Shown: one piece after another, positions 9,249 to 18,802 of the stretch
How positions within the stretch are numbered: the stretch's first letter is position 1
Layout: each line of letters begins with the position of its first letter
Source of the DNA: Mucilaginibacter flavus
Lineage (GTDB): Bacteria; Bacteroidota; Bacteroidia; Sphingobacteriales; Sphingobacteriaceae
NCBI RefSeq assembly: GCF_030409315.1
Contig: NZ_JAUFPS010000028.1
Location: forward strand, 124,001-188,000
Length of the DNA stretch: 64,000 nucleotides
Reading direction: 5' to 3'
Program-made: the position numbers and the translations under genes
The notes under the pieces: generated by a model
Told to the model about the DNA's origin: nothing
The model's database searches: none
Seen by the model: only the letters and a program-made list of their open reading frames with translations

Positions 9249-9872
9249 CTATTTCCCATCGCCCAAAAGCCTAAAAAATACGGTTACGCAAATTACATCC
9301 CTCAACACCTTAATGGCATTGTGCAGGGTATTGTAAACGGTGCGTTCGCTCAGGCCGGTTTGGTCGGCAATATCTTTGAAAGCTACGGTATCAAAATAGC
9401 GCAGGCGGATAATTTCTTTTTGGCGGGGCGATAGTTGATTAAGCGCCTTTTGCAGCCGCTTTTTCATATGCTCGTCATGCTGACTGGCAATTAATATCGA
9501 CTCATATGATGGCTCGATAGGCGTATCGCCGGCACTGATATCATCAATTAAGCCGCCGGTTTGGGTAGCCTCAGATAGTTGCAGGTAAGTTTTATAAAGT
9601 ATGCGCTTGTAAATGGTAAGGGTGTACTGCTGCACGTTTTGCACATCGGCCAGTTTGTGCTTTATTTTCCAAAGTTCCAGGAATAAATTGTTGATGCCTT
9701 CTTTAACCAGCTCGGGGTTTTTATATAGCGACAGGCCGAAGCGGTACAGGTCGTCATAAAAAAGATTAAAGCATTCATAAAGTCCCTGCTTGTCGCCTTC
9801 CGCAAGCAATTGCCAGTTTTTATTGATGTCCTTGTTTTTAGGACCCATGAATACTGTCTTTGAAACTTCCAT
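9249..9872 (-). CDS. ECF-type RNA polymerase sigma factor (FecI-like)
   Basis: A 207-residue sigma-70 family protein of the extracytoplasmic-function class. Region 2 spans roughly 20-95 (GLYECFNLFYDDLYRFGLS), and region 4 at about 140-195 carries an HTH (LSPRQKEIIRLRYFD, GLSERTVYNTLHNAIKVLR). Such factors in Bacteroidota pair with a FecR anti-sigma and a SusC with an STN domain, switching on a nearby uptake locus when substrate binds outside. Here the anti-sigma gene is divergent, 191 bp away, instead of downstream in the same operon. The last residues (VICVTVFFRLLGDGK) are unusually hydrophobic. Confidence 0.9.
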   Translation of the reverse strand: MEVSKTVFMGPKNKDINKNWQLLAEGDKQGLYECFNLFYDDLYRFGLSLYKNPELVKEGINNLFLELWKIKHKLADVQNVQQYTLTIYKRILYKTYLQLSEATQTGGLIDDISAGDTPIEPSYESILIASQHDEHMKKRLQKALNQLSPRQKEIIRLRYFDTVAFKDIADQTGLSERTVYNTLHNAIKVLRDVICVTVFFRLLGDGK

Positions 9873-10063
9873 TTAAAGGTTGGCAATTAATAGTGCATTT
9901 GCAAATGCTGTTACTTTTTGAATTATTTTAAAAACCCAATGTAACTTATTGAATAATACAATAATACAGTTAAAAATTAAAAAGTGAAATTTATTTGGAA
10001 AAACATTGGTAAAAAAGAATAATCTATTGCACTTGTGTGTAAAAGTTTCAATATATACTTAAC

Positions 10064-11119
10064 ATGGACTATTCTTCATACCAAATAGAAGATTTTTTAA
10101 CCGACGATAGCTTTATTGCTTACTGTTATAATGATGATAATGCCGCCGTTGCAAAATGGGAAAATATCCTTGCCGAAAACCCGGCTTTGGCTCCTAAAAT
10201 GAGTGAAGCCCGCGAGCTTTGCCTGCTGCTGGCTATTAAAGTTAGTCCGGCCGAAAAGGCCATAGCCCTGGAGCGCCTTAAACATATGATTGCCACCGCC
10301 GGCGAATTTGAACCAGAGCGTAAGATTAACAGTATCCGTAATTATTTCACCAAATGGGTAGCTATCGCGGCTTCGCTGCTGATTATGGCGGGAGCTTTCG
10401 CAGTTTACAAAATAAGCAATACCAACCCAAGCGGGGCCGCCTTGTACAGCGCCGCCACCGATGCCAATTATACGCTGGTAGGTAAAACAGATTTTGGCCG
10501 TCGTAAGCTAATCAAATTACCGGATGGTAGTTTGGCTTTGCTGAACGGCTCAAGCACCCTGAAAATAGCAAACGACTATAATACCCATAATCGCCACCTG
10601 TTGTTAAGCGGGGAAGCTTTTTTTTCGGTTACTAAAGACAAGCATAAACCATTTGTGGTAATCACCGGCAAAACCGCCACCACGGCATTGGGTACCTCAT
10701 TTAAGGTAGAAAGCTATACCAACGCGCAAGTAGCCAGTGTAATGTTATCAACCGGCAAGGTTAAAGTGGAATGCACTCAGCCCGATTTGAAGGTTGAAGA
10801 TGTAACGCTTATCCCAGGCCAAAAAGCGGCTTTATATAATGGCGATAAGGCCTTTACCCAAACTACCTTTTATGCCAAAGACCTGCAAAACTGGATAGAC
10901 CGCAAGCTGATTTTCAAAAGCGCCGACCTGAAAGAAATAGCCGCCAAACTAAAAACAGTTTACGGCGTGGTGATTATCCCGCAGGATAAAACCGGCGACG
11001 CGGTATCATTTACCGGCGAGTTTATTGGAAAAGACCTTACCGAGGTGCTGGATGCCATTGGCTTTACCAATCATTTCACTTATAAACAAAGCGGCAACAA
11101 AGTGCAATTACAATTTTAA
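10064..11119 (+). CDS. FecR-type anti-sigma factor
   Basis: A 351-residue inner-membrane regulator. The cytoplasmic N-terminal region (1-95) should bind the sigma factor, followed by one transmembrane helix at about 99-117 (WVAIAASLLIMAGAFAVYKI), a FecR domain (about 140-240, DGSLALLNGSSTLKI and GEAFFSVTKDKHKPFVV) and a C-terminal DUF4974-like domain that contacts the STN domain of the SusC receptor. It begins the plus-strand polysaccharide locus, 45 bp ahead of susC. It should hold the divergent sigma factor inactive until the receptor signals occupancy. Confidence 0.93.
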   Translation: MDYSSYQIEDFLTDDSFIAYCYNDDNAAVAKWENILAENPALAPKMSEARELCLLLAIKVSPAEKAIALERLKHMIATAGEFEPERKINSIRNYFTKWVAIAASLLIMAGAFAVYKISNTNPSGAALYSAATDANYTLVGKTDFGRRKLIKLPDGSLALLNGSSTLKIANDYNTHNRHLLLSGEAFFSVTKDKHKPFVVITGKTATTALGTSFKVESYTNAQVASVMLSTGKVKVECTQPDLKVEDVTLIPGQKAALYNGDKAFTQTTFYAKDLQNWIDRKLIFKSADLKEIAAKLKTVYGVVIIPQDKTGDAVSFTGEFIGKDLTEVLDAIGFTNHFTYKQSGNKVQLQF

Positions 11120-11164
11120 ACTATTAAAGAACCCCAATTTTAAACTATTCTAAATCAAAACTAT

Positions 11165-14100
11165 ATGCAAAAACCATTACTCAATTCACGATTACGATCA
11201 TGGATGCTGCTGCGGGTGATCCCGGTGGTGTTACTGATCATGTCGTTATCCGGGTACGCGCAATCATCAACCCCAAACGCGTATTCATTTAGCTGGAAAA
11301 ATACCCCGCTTCCGGCAGTTTTTACACAGATTGAAAAAGCAGCCAATGTGCATTTTTCATACAACCCAAAGGATCTTGACCTTCAAAAAAAGATCAACCT
11401 AACTGTTAGCAAACAAAGCCTGCAACAGGTAATTGACCTTGTTACCAAAGAACTACACGCCCAGTACAAAATTGTTGGCGAAACAGTGATGATCCAATCG
11501 CAAAAGCCGGCGGTAAAAGTAACATCGGCCGTAGTTGATGATTTTAACCTTACCGGTAAGGTTACCGATGACCAAAATCTGCCATTGCCGGGCGTTACTA
11601 TTGTTAACACCACCAAAAACCGTAGTGCCGCGACTACCGAAACCGGCAGCTTTTTAATATTAGCCAACAACGGCGATGTAATTACCTTTAGCATGATAGG
11701 TTATGAAACTACCTCCATTATTGCTACTGATAAAGCCAAAACAGTAAAAATTACCCTTAAAACCAAAGCAACCGAACTAAACACGGTAGTGGTGACAGCC
11801 TTAGGTATTAAAAGAGAAGAGCGCTCATTAGGTTATGCCACTGCCGAGGTTGATGGCAACGACCTTAAAAAGGCCCGCGAAACCAACGTGATTAACTCAT
11901 TGGCCGGTAAAGTACCGGGATTGATTATCAACAGTACCGCTGGCGGTCCGGCCGGTTCATCAAGGGTAATCATTAGGGGTAATACCAGCATTACCGGCAA
12001 TAACCAGCCGCTGTATGTGGTTGATGGTGTGCCTATTGATAACTCCAATTACGGCCAGGTTGGCGGTGGTAAATACTCTGGCGGTTTTGATTTTGGTGAC
12101 GCGATATCGGCCATTAATCCTGATGACATCGATAAGATCTCGGTTTTAAAAGGCCCCTCAGCATCGGCGCTTTATGGCAGCCGTGCAGGTAATGGTGTTA
12201 TATTAATTACCACCAAAAAAGGCAATGCTAAAAAAGAGTTGGGTATTGAGGTTAACAGCACTACTTCCATAGAAAATCAACTTACCCATTATAATGATTA
12301 CCAGTACATTTACGGGCAGGGTACTGCCGAGCAATTGGTGGTTGATCCATCGCAGGCAAAAAATACATTGTTCAACAACTTTGGCCCCCGGCTCGATCCT
12401 AATTTGCAGGTAATTGGCTTTGATGGCAAATACCGCCCATACGCGCTGGCAAAAAACAACATCGATAACTTTTTCCGCACCGGCGCAACTACCACTAATA
12501 ACGTGGCATTTGCAAGTTCAAATGATATCTCATCGTTCCGTTTATCGGTAGGCGATTTGCGCAGCCGCGATATTGTACCGGGCAGCAACCTGCGCCGCAG
12601 CACGTTTAACTTTACGGGTGCGTCAAAATTTGGCAGTAAGGTAACCATATCGGCTAAGGTGATGTACCTTAACGAGGATGTGATAAACCGCCCCGCGCTG
12701 GCCGATGATCCGGGTAATATTGGTAACGCCTTTGTCGGCCTGGCCAATAACGTTGATCAGTCTTACTTTAAAAACGGCTACAAAGATTCTGAAGGTAATT
12801 ATGTTGATTGGGGCGGCGGCCAATACCGTTTAGATCCTTATTGGGTAATTAACGAAATGAAAAACGAAACCCGTAAAAATAGGTTTATCGGTAACTTACA
12901 GGGCAACTATGTAATTACCAGCTGGCTTAACTTACAGGGCCGTATCTCCACCGATTTTACTTACTTAAACTATAGCAAATTCAGTCCGCGTACTACGCCG
13001 GGCGCTTTGGCCGGCGAGCTTGATCAGTTTGATCAAAAATTAGGTACTACCGAGGGTGACGCTTTGTTAACTGCTCAAAAACAGGTAACGCCTTCATTAA
13101 ACTTAGCTTTAAGAGTTGGTGCCAGTTTTTCAAGGATTGATAACCCGGGTACTACATCTACCTTCATTAATTTGAATGTGCCGGATGTAATTAGTCCTAA
13201 TAGTTTTTCTGATAAAGCGGTAGTTGAAAACCATTACCGCAAACGCAATAACGGCGCGTACGCTTTGCTAAGCATCGGCTACAAATCATACCTGTACCTG
13301 GATGCGAGTGTACGTAAGGATGCTTCATCAACATTGCCTGCAAGTAATAACAGCTATGTTTATCCGTCGTTAGCGGCCAGCTTTATCTTCAGCGATTTTT
13401 TTAAGATCGATCCATCGGTATTATCGTTTGGTAAACTGAGGCTATCAGCCGCCGAAGTTGGTAACGATACAGACCCTTACCTGTTAAACTTAAACTACAA
13501 CCTGTACCCGCAAACTTTTAACGGTACATCGGTAGGCGGCATAGCCAGCACTATTTTGCCCAATAAAAACTTAAAGCCAACCCGTACCAAATCATATGAG
13601 ATTGGTACACAATTGAAATTCTTTGGCGAAAGATTAGGTGTTGATGTATCTTACTACACTTCCAAATCGCGCGATCAGATTAACCTGGTGCCCGCGCCGC
13701 TTTCATCGGGCTTTGCACAACAGCTGGTTAACGCCGGTGTAATTGGCAACAAAGGTGTGGAGATAGGCTTGAACGGATCGCCGGTACAAACCAAAAGTTT
13801 TGGCTGGGATGTTAACGTAAACTTCGCCAAAAATACCAATACCGTAATTTCACTGGCAGATGGTATCCCGTACCTGTCATTATCAGATGCACGCTGGTTA
13901 GGTGTATCTGTAGTGGCTAAACCAGGCGCGCCATACGGGGCTATTTTAGGCTTCGATTACCTGCGCGATCCGCAGGGCAACATCGTGCTTGATCCGCAAA
14001 CACTGGCCCCAAAACAGGCGCCCGAGCGCAGCGTACTGGGCAAAGGTACCTGGAGCTGGACCGGTGGTTTAACCAACAACTTCCACTACAAAAACTGGGG

Positions 14101-14677
14101 CTTAAGCGCGGTAATTGATATTAAACACGGTGCCGATCTGTTTTCGATGACCAACATGTTTGCCATTATTCGTGGCAGCCATGTATCAACCTTACCTGGC
14201 CGGGCCGAGTGGATAAAATCTGAAGAGCAACGCCAAAGCGCAGGTGCTACCATTGAGGCCTGGCGTGCCGCCGGTAAAGTGCAGGGTTATACACCGCAAG
14301 GCGTGGTACAAACTGGTACTGATGCCAGCGGAAACCCAATCTACACAAAAAATACTACGGCGGTTGATCCATCGAACTACTGGTCGCAGTTTTATAGCGA
14401 TGGTAATGGTGTAGCTACGCCGTTTATTTATGATGCCAGCTATATTAAAATGCGCGAGATCACTTTAAGCTACCGTTTCCCGGCAGGCTCAACCTCAAAA
14501 CTGGGCATTAAAGATTTAACCATTGCTGTGGTAAGCCGTAACCCTTTTATTATTCACAAAAACGTTCCGAATGTTGACCCCGACTCCAACTATAACAATG
14601 GTAATGGACAGGGACTGGAGTACGGCTCATTGCCATCAAGAAAAAGCTGGGGCTTTAACTTAAACTTCAGATTTTAA
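11165..14677 (+). CDS. SusC/RagA-family TonB-linked outer-membrane transporter with STN domain
   Basis: A 1170-residue TonB-dependent glycan transporter. A signal peptide (to about residue 33) is followed by an STN domain (about 45-100, FSWKNTPLPAVFTQIEKAA) for signalling to FecR. A carboxypeptidase-regulatory-like domain follows (about 129-200, LTGKVTDDQNLPLPGVTI), then a plug with the SusC signature RGNTSITGNNQPLYVVDGVP and a beta-barrel ending in an aromatic residue (NFRF). It forms the outer-membrane complex with the SusD-like lipoprotein 4 bp downstream and imports oligosaccharides released by the surface glycosidases. The STN domain marks it as sigma/anti-sigma regulated. Confidence 0.96.
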   Translation: MQKPLLNSRLRSWMLLRVIPVVLLIMSLSGYAQSSTPNAYSFSWKNTPLPAVFTQIEKAANVHFSYNPKDLDLQKKINLTVSKQSLQQVIDLVTKELHAQYKIVGETVMIQSQKPAVKVTSAVVDDFNLTGKVTDDQNLPLPGVTIVNTTKNRSAATTETGSFLILANNGDVITFSMIGYETTSIIATDKAKTVKITLKTKATELNTVVVTALGIKREERSLGYATAEVDGNDLKKARETNVINSLAGKVPGLIINSTAGGPAGSSRVIIRGNTSITGNNQPLYVVDGVPIDNSNYGQVGGGKYSGGFDFGDAISAINPDDIDKISVLKGPSASALYGSRAGNGVILITTKKGNAKKELGIEVNSTTSIENQLTHYNDYQYIYGQGTAEQLVVDPSQAKNTLFNNFGPRLDPNLQVIGFDGKYRPYALAKNNIDNFFRTGATTTNNVAFASSNDISSFRLSVGDLRSRDIVPGSNLRRSTFNFTGASKFGSKVTISAKVMYLNEDVINRPALADDPGNIGNAFVGLANNVDQSYFKNGYKDSEGNYVDWGGGQYRLDPYWVINEMKNETRKNRFIGNLQGNYVITSWLNLQGRISTDFTYLNYSKFSPRTTPGALAGELDQFDQKLGTTEGDALLTAQKQVTPSLNLALRVGASFSRIDNPGTTSTFINLNVPDVISPNSFSDKAVVENHYRKRNNGAYALLSIGYKSYLYLDASVRKDASSTLPASNNSYVYPSLAASFIFSDFFKIDPSVLSFGKLRLSAAEVGNDTDPYLLNLNYNLYPQTFNGTSVGGIASTILPNKNLKPTRTKSYEIGTQLKFFGERLGVDVSYYTSKSRDQINLVPAPLSSGFAQQLVNAGVIGNKGVEIGLNGSPVQTKSFGWDVNVNFAKNTNTVISLADGIPYLSLSDARWLGVSVVAKPGAPYGAILGFDYLRDPQGNIVLDPQTLAPKQAPERSVLGKGTWSWTGGLTNNFHYKNWGLSAVIDIKHGADLFSMTNMFAIIRGSHVSTLPGRAEWIKSEEQRQSAGATIEAWRAAGKVQGYTPQGVVQTGTDASGNPIYTKNTTAVDPSNYWSQFYSDGNGVATPFIYDASYIKMREITLSYRFPAGSTSKLGIKDLTIAVVSRNPFIIHKNVPNVDPDSNYNNGNGQGLEYGSLPSRKSWGFNLNFRF

Positions 14678-14705
14678 TAGGATGTATAATTTTAGAACGA
14701 ACAAG

Positions 14706-16289
14706 ATGAAAAGAACTTTTAATAAATATAAGTTGGTTACACTCCTGATGCCGTTACTACTGTTTTCGTGCAAAAAGTTTGGAGATGTAAACACCGATCC
14801 AACCAAATCGGCTAACCTTGATCCCATTAATCAACTTAACCTGGTAGAGCTGCGTTTTGGTGGCGATGTAACCATTAACGAGCGTACCAGCATTATCCTC
14901 ACCATGCCTATGGCACAGCAAATAGGCGGCGCGTATTATAACCGTTATGGCAGCGCCTATATTGAAGACAGGCAATACATGAGCGAGCTTTGGGAGCTTG
15001 GCTATCCCAATGATGTTTTAAATATTGTTGATGCTGTTGCCCGTACCAGCGCCAAGCCCAACCTGAATGCCATTTGCCGCATTATGAAGGTTTATGTATT
15101 TGCCCGCCTTACCGATATGTATGGCGATATCCCTTACACAGAGGCCGGCAAAGCATACATTGCCGGTACCGTACGCCCTAAGTTTGATACCCAAAAGGAC
15201 ATTTATGCCGATTTTTTTAAGGAACTAAAGGCGGCTGTTGCCCAGCTTGATGCCTCGAAAGATGCCGTAAGCACAGAACTTTTTTATCATGGCGATTTAA
15301 CCAAATGGAAAAAGTTTGCCAACTCCCTACGCTTGCGCCTGGCTATGCGTTTAATTAAAATTGACGAAGCCACAGCCAAGGCCGAAGCTACAGACGCTTT
15401 CAACGCCGGTTTAATTGCCAGCAATGATGACATCTGCAAGCTGGATTATATGAACATCACCAATGGTTATGCAGAAATTAGGGGCAACGGTGTATCGGTA
15501 GGGATTAATCAATACCAGGATGACGGTCGCCCGCGTATTTGTACCACGTTGATTAACCAGATGAAAGGCACTAATGATCCGCGTTTAAACTACATCGCAC
15601 GTGATTATTGGGTTAATCCTGATAAATTGACCGATAGGCTTGATGTTACCGCGCAGGTAAAAGCACAGGTTGGAATAATAGGGGTTGGTCCGGGTAAATA
15701 CAATTACGACGACTTTTTAGGTGCCATCAATATTGATTATCCAGGTCGTGGTACCCTATCTGTACCCAACGGTGGGCAAAAAGTGCAGCTGGCCGATTTT
15801 ATGGTGCGCAGCGACGCCCCGTACTTCCACATGACTTATGCCGAGGTAGAGTTTTTATTGGCCGAAGCCAATACCCGATGGGGTTTAGCCCTGGGTGGTA
15901 CTGCCAAACAGCATTATGAAAATGGTTTGGAGGCGGCCTGCCAGCAACTGGCACTGTACCCAACCGGGCCTACTTTATCGGCAACAGAAATACAAAACTT
16001 TAAACAGGATAACCTGCTTGCGCCGGGTAAGGAGTTACAGCAAATTGATACCCAGATATGGATTGCCCAACTGATGAACGGCCCCGAGGCTTATTCAACC
16101 TGGCGCCGCAGCGGCTTCCCGGTATTGGTACCGGGTGTAACTGCAGAATCGGACGTGACTACCATACCACGCAGATTTGAATACCCTTTAACTGAACGCG
16201 AACAAAACGCCACCAACATAGCGGCTGCCATTACTGCTCTTGGCGGTAAAGATACCTGGACAGCACACGTGTGGTGGGATAAACAATAA
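14706..16289 (+). CDS. SusD/RagB-family glycan-binding lipoprotein
   Basis: A 527-residue surface lipoprotein of the SusD-like_2 type that caps the SusC barrel and delivers glycan. The lipobox LLFSCKKF follows a short signal peptide when translation begins at MKRTFNKYK (14706). An in-frame ATG at 14682 would add eight polar residues and is less likely. TPR-like helices (KKFANSLRLRLAMRLIKIDEATAKAEA) and the C-terminal NGPEAYSTWRRSGFP segment are typical. It is immediately downstream of susC and certainly co-transcribed with it. Confidence 0.93.
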   Translation: MKRTFNKYKLVTLLMPLLLFSCKKFGDVNTDPTKSANLDPINQLNLVELRFGGDVTINERTSIILTMPMAQQIGGAYYNRYGSAYIEDRQYMSELWELGYPNDVLNIVDAVARTSAKPNLNAICRIMKVYVFARLTDMYGDIPYTEAGKAYIAGTVRPKFDTQKDIYADFFKELKAAVAQLDASKDAVSTELFYHGDLTKWKKFANSLRLRLAMRLIKIDEATAKAEATDAFNAGLIASNDDICKLDYMNITNGYAEIRGNGVSVGINQYQDDGRPRICTTLINQMKGTNDPRLNYIARDYWVNPDKLTDRLDVTAQVKAQVGIIGVGPGKYNYDDFLGAINIDYPGRGTLSVPNGGQKVQLADFMVRSDAPYFHMTYAEVEFLLAEANTRWGLALGGTAKQHYENGLEAACQQLALYPTGPTLSATEIQNFKQDNLLAPGKELQQIDTQIWIAQLMNGPEAYSTWRRSGFPVLVPGVTAESDVTTIPRRFEYPLTEREQNATNIAAAITALGGKDTWTAHVWWDKQ

Positions 16290-16307
16290 TAAGCCATAAG
16301 ATAACAA

Positions 16308-17321
16308 ATGGAGATTTTTAAAAATAAGGCACTGCTAACTATTACCATTTTTATACTGGTAACTATTATTGGCTGCAAAAAAAGTACGGTAAAGGCCGAA
16401 GGGATTGATAGCACGCAAACTGCTGCAACTGCCAAATTCAGGGTGGTAGGTTATTTACGTTATGAAGATAACCTGCTTGATGAGGCCAACGCCATTGATA
16501 TGAGTAAAATAACTCACCTCAACGTGGCTTTTATCAATCCCGATGCCGACGGCAATTTTGCCGCGGATGCCAATCTGCAAAAAGTAGCCCAATTAGCACA
16601 TAGCCATAAAGTGCAGATCCTGGCGGCTATTGCAGGTGGTTTACCTCCGGCATATTTCAGCAAGTTGATGGAACCGGGTATGCAGGCAAAATTTATTGCC
16701 AGCCTGGTAAAGTTTACGCAGGATAATTACCTGGATGGCATTGACGTGGATATTGAGCAAAGCCTTATCAACAGCAATTATGAATCATTTGTTACCGGTT
16801 TAGCTGCCGCGTTAAAAGCTAAAGGTAAACTTACCACGGCTGCTATTGCCACGGTTTATGCTACCAGTTACACGGATAAAGCTTTAGCCAGTCTTGATTT
16901 TATCAACGTAATGTCGTACGATAAAACGGGGCCATGGAAGCCCGAGAATCCCGGTCAGCATTCGCCTTATAGTATGGCGGTTGAGGATTTGGCTTACTGG
17001 AGTGGTACCCGTGGTATTGCCAAAGAAAAGCTAAGCCTTGGTGTACCTTTTTATGGCTACGGCTTTGGTACCAACGCGCCTGCCGATCTTACCTTCTCGG
17101 CCATAGTAGCGGCCTATCCAGGTGCCGAAAACCAGGACCAGGTAACCGTGCCCGGCGGCGGTATAGTTTATTATAACGGCATCCCCACTATAAAAAGTAA
17201 AACCCAGCTGGCACTTGAAAAAGCCGGCGGCATTATGATATGGCAATTACGCCAGGATGCCAAAGGGCCAAACTCATTATTGGGGACTATCAATACGGTG
17301 ATACAATCACATACCAATTGA
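16308..17321 (+). CDS. GH18-family glycoside hydrolase lipoprotein
   Basis: A 337-residue lipoprotein (lipid Cys about C23 in TIIGCKKS) with a GH18 TIM barrel. The active-site motif DGIDVDIE is intact (D143, D146, D148, E150), with the chitinase-type strand VVGYLRYED and late motif GIMIWQLRQDAKG. GH18 enzymes retain configuration by substrate-assisted catalysis and cleave chitin-like or N-glycan chitobiose cores. It lies 18 bp after the SusD gene, so it is probably surface-anchored and supplies oligosaccharides to the SusCD pair. Chitin, peptidoglycan fragments and N-glycans are all possible substrates. Confidence 0.9.
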   Translation: MEIFKNKALLTITIFILVTIIGCKKSTVKAEGIDSTQTAATAKFRVVGYLRYEDNLLDEANAIDMSKITHLNVAFINPDADGNFAADANLQKVAQLAHSHKVQILAAIAGGLPPAYFSKLMEPGMQAKFIASLVKFTQDNYLDGIDVDIEQSLINSNYESFVTGLAAALKAKGKLTTAAIATVYATSYTDKALASLDFINVMSYDKTGPWKPENPGQHSPYSMAVEDLAYWSGTRGIAKEKLSLGVPFYGYGFGTNAPADLTFSAIVAAYPGAENQDQVTVPGGGIVYYNGIPTIKSKTQLALEKAGGIMIWQLRQDAKGPNSLLGTINTVIQSHTN

Positions 17322-17351
17322 TCAATTGAAACACATTAAAATATTTAAACA

Positions 17352-18692
17352 ATGAAAAAGATTAAATACACATCACTACCGGCGCTGGTGCTGGTTATGC
17401 TTATGGTATTTGCGGGCTGTAAAAAGGATGAGGTGAAAACCCAGGAGGACGCCAACCCTTATTTCCCACGGATATTTGATAACCTGCGTAAGCTATCGGC
17501 ACCGCAAATTATCAATGAGGGAGCTACTGCTACCTTCAATGGTTTGCAGTTTTCGCCGGCCAGCAAGGTAAAAATCAGTTGGAAAGTGAACGGCAAAGAA
17601 ATGTCGACAGATACGGCTTTCGCTTTTAAACCAACCGCCGGTGGCGAATACACCATTAAAGTGGATGTTACCTACAACGGCGACTCTACCTCAAGACAAA
17701 CCAAGGTATTGGTTAATCCGTCAACTTACACCTTTAAACCCTATACCCGTGTTGTATTAGCTAATCTTACCGAAGATGGCACCGCCGCCAATGTGGTTTG
17801 GAGCAATATCACGCACCTGGAATACCAGGTAGGTAAAGTATCTGCCGATGGAAGCCTTGATGTTTCAAAAGGCACTGTTGCCCAACATGCCGATGAAATT
17901 GTTGCCCGTGCGCACATTGCCGGAGTGCCGGTTATTATGGGACTTACCGGCCACCTATCGGGCATTGATGGCTGGGCGCTTTATGGCAGCGATGATTTTG
18001 GTACGGCTATCCGTACGCCGGCTGCAATGGCATCGTTAATAGCAAGCGTAAAGGCCTATGTAGCCGCCAAAAAAATGGACGGTGTAGATATTTATATGGA
18101 GGATATCAATTCAGATAACGCGCCTTTAAATATCCATGCTATCGGTCCGTTTTTGACTGCGTTAAAAGCCGCCTTGCCGGCTACTGCTTTGGTTACGGTT
18201 ACCGCTACGGTAAACTATCAGCATTGGGAATACCCCGATCTTTCGGCGGCATCATGGGTAAATATCCATGCTTTTGAGGATAATATTCATATTGGCCCCG
18301 ATGCACCTGTTGGGCAGTCATCAAGCTATGATTTTATGGTATCGGGCACGCAAATATGGACAAACTTTCATCTGCCAGCCAGTAAATTAGTAGTAGGTAT
18401 GCCAGCTTTCGGTTTACGTTACAACGCGTTAAACGCTGCCGGCAACAACGCAAGCTGGGGATCATATGATTACATGACCTACAAGGATATCATAGCCGCC
18501 GACCCGGCCAACGCCACCAAAGAGAAAGCGGCTATTGCCCAGGGCGTGTATTTTAACGGTGTACCGCTGGTAACCCAAAAAGCGGCCTATTTAAAAGCTA
18601 ACGGCTTTAAGGGCGCTTACCTTTGGGCTGCTGATTATGATGCTACGGGATCGGCTTCTTTAGGTGCTGCCATTTATAATACCCTTAAATAA
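17352..18692 (+). CDS. Two-domain lipoprotein: Ig/PKD-like domain plus degenerate GH18 barrel
   Basis: A 446-residue lipoprotein (lipid Cys at C23 in FAGCKKDE). Residues about 45-125 form an Ig/PKD-like domain (INEGATATFNGLQFSPASKV). Residues about 130-446 are a GH18-like barrel. The active-site motif reads DGVDIYME (D243, D246, Y248, E250), so the middle catalytic aspartate is replaced by tyrosine while the acid glutamate remains. GH18 enzymes need that Asp to orient the N-acetyl group, so this copy may be a glycan-binding protein or have altered specificity. In this position many loci encode a surface glycan-binding protein, which fits. Confidence 0.85.
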   Translation: MKKIKYTSLPALVLVMLMVFAGCKKDEVKTQEDANPYFPRIFDNLRKLSAPQIINEGATATFNGLQFSPASKVKISWKVNGKEMSTDTAFAFKPTAGGEYTIKVDVTYNGDSTSRQTKVLVNPSTYTFKPYTRVVLANLTEDGTAANVVWSNITHLEYQVGKVSADGSLDVSKGTVAQHADEIVARAHIAGVPVIMGLTGHLSGIDGWALYGSDDFGTAIRTPAAMASLIASVKAYVAAKKMDGVDIYMEDINSDNAPLNIHAIGPFLTALKAALPATALVTVTATVNYQHWEYPDLSAASWVNIHAFEDNIHIGPDAPVGQSSSYDFMVSGTQIWTNFHLPASKLVVGMPAFGLRYNALNAAGNNASWGSYDYMTYKDIIAADPANATKEKAAIAQGVYFNGVPLVTQKAAYLKANGFKGAYLWAADYDATGSASLGAAIYNTLK

Positions 18693-18724
18693 CCAAATCC
18701 AATTTTCTAAATCCGATTCTTTGT

Positions 18725-18762
18725 CCCGGTGTGTTAACTGTTTAAACGGTTAATACATCGGG
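18725..18762 (+). promoter_or_regulatory. Long hairpin in the polysaccharide operon, between the GH18 and GH16 genes
   Basis: A 38-nt near-perfect inverted repeat centred on TTTAAA. Stem pairing runs from CCCGG at 18725 to the GGG ending at 18762, and every departure from Watson-Crick pairing is a G-U wobble. That bias suggests it acts as RNA. No T-run follows, so it is more likely an mRNA processing or stability element than a terminator. Confidence 0.6.
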
Positions 18763-18802
18763 GTATGGGATTGTATTGTTTGAACTTTATAAAATGATAA
18801 CG

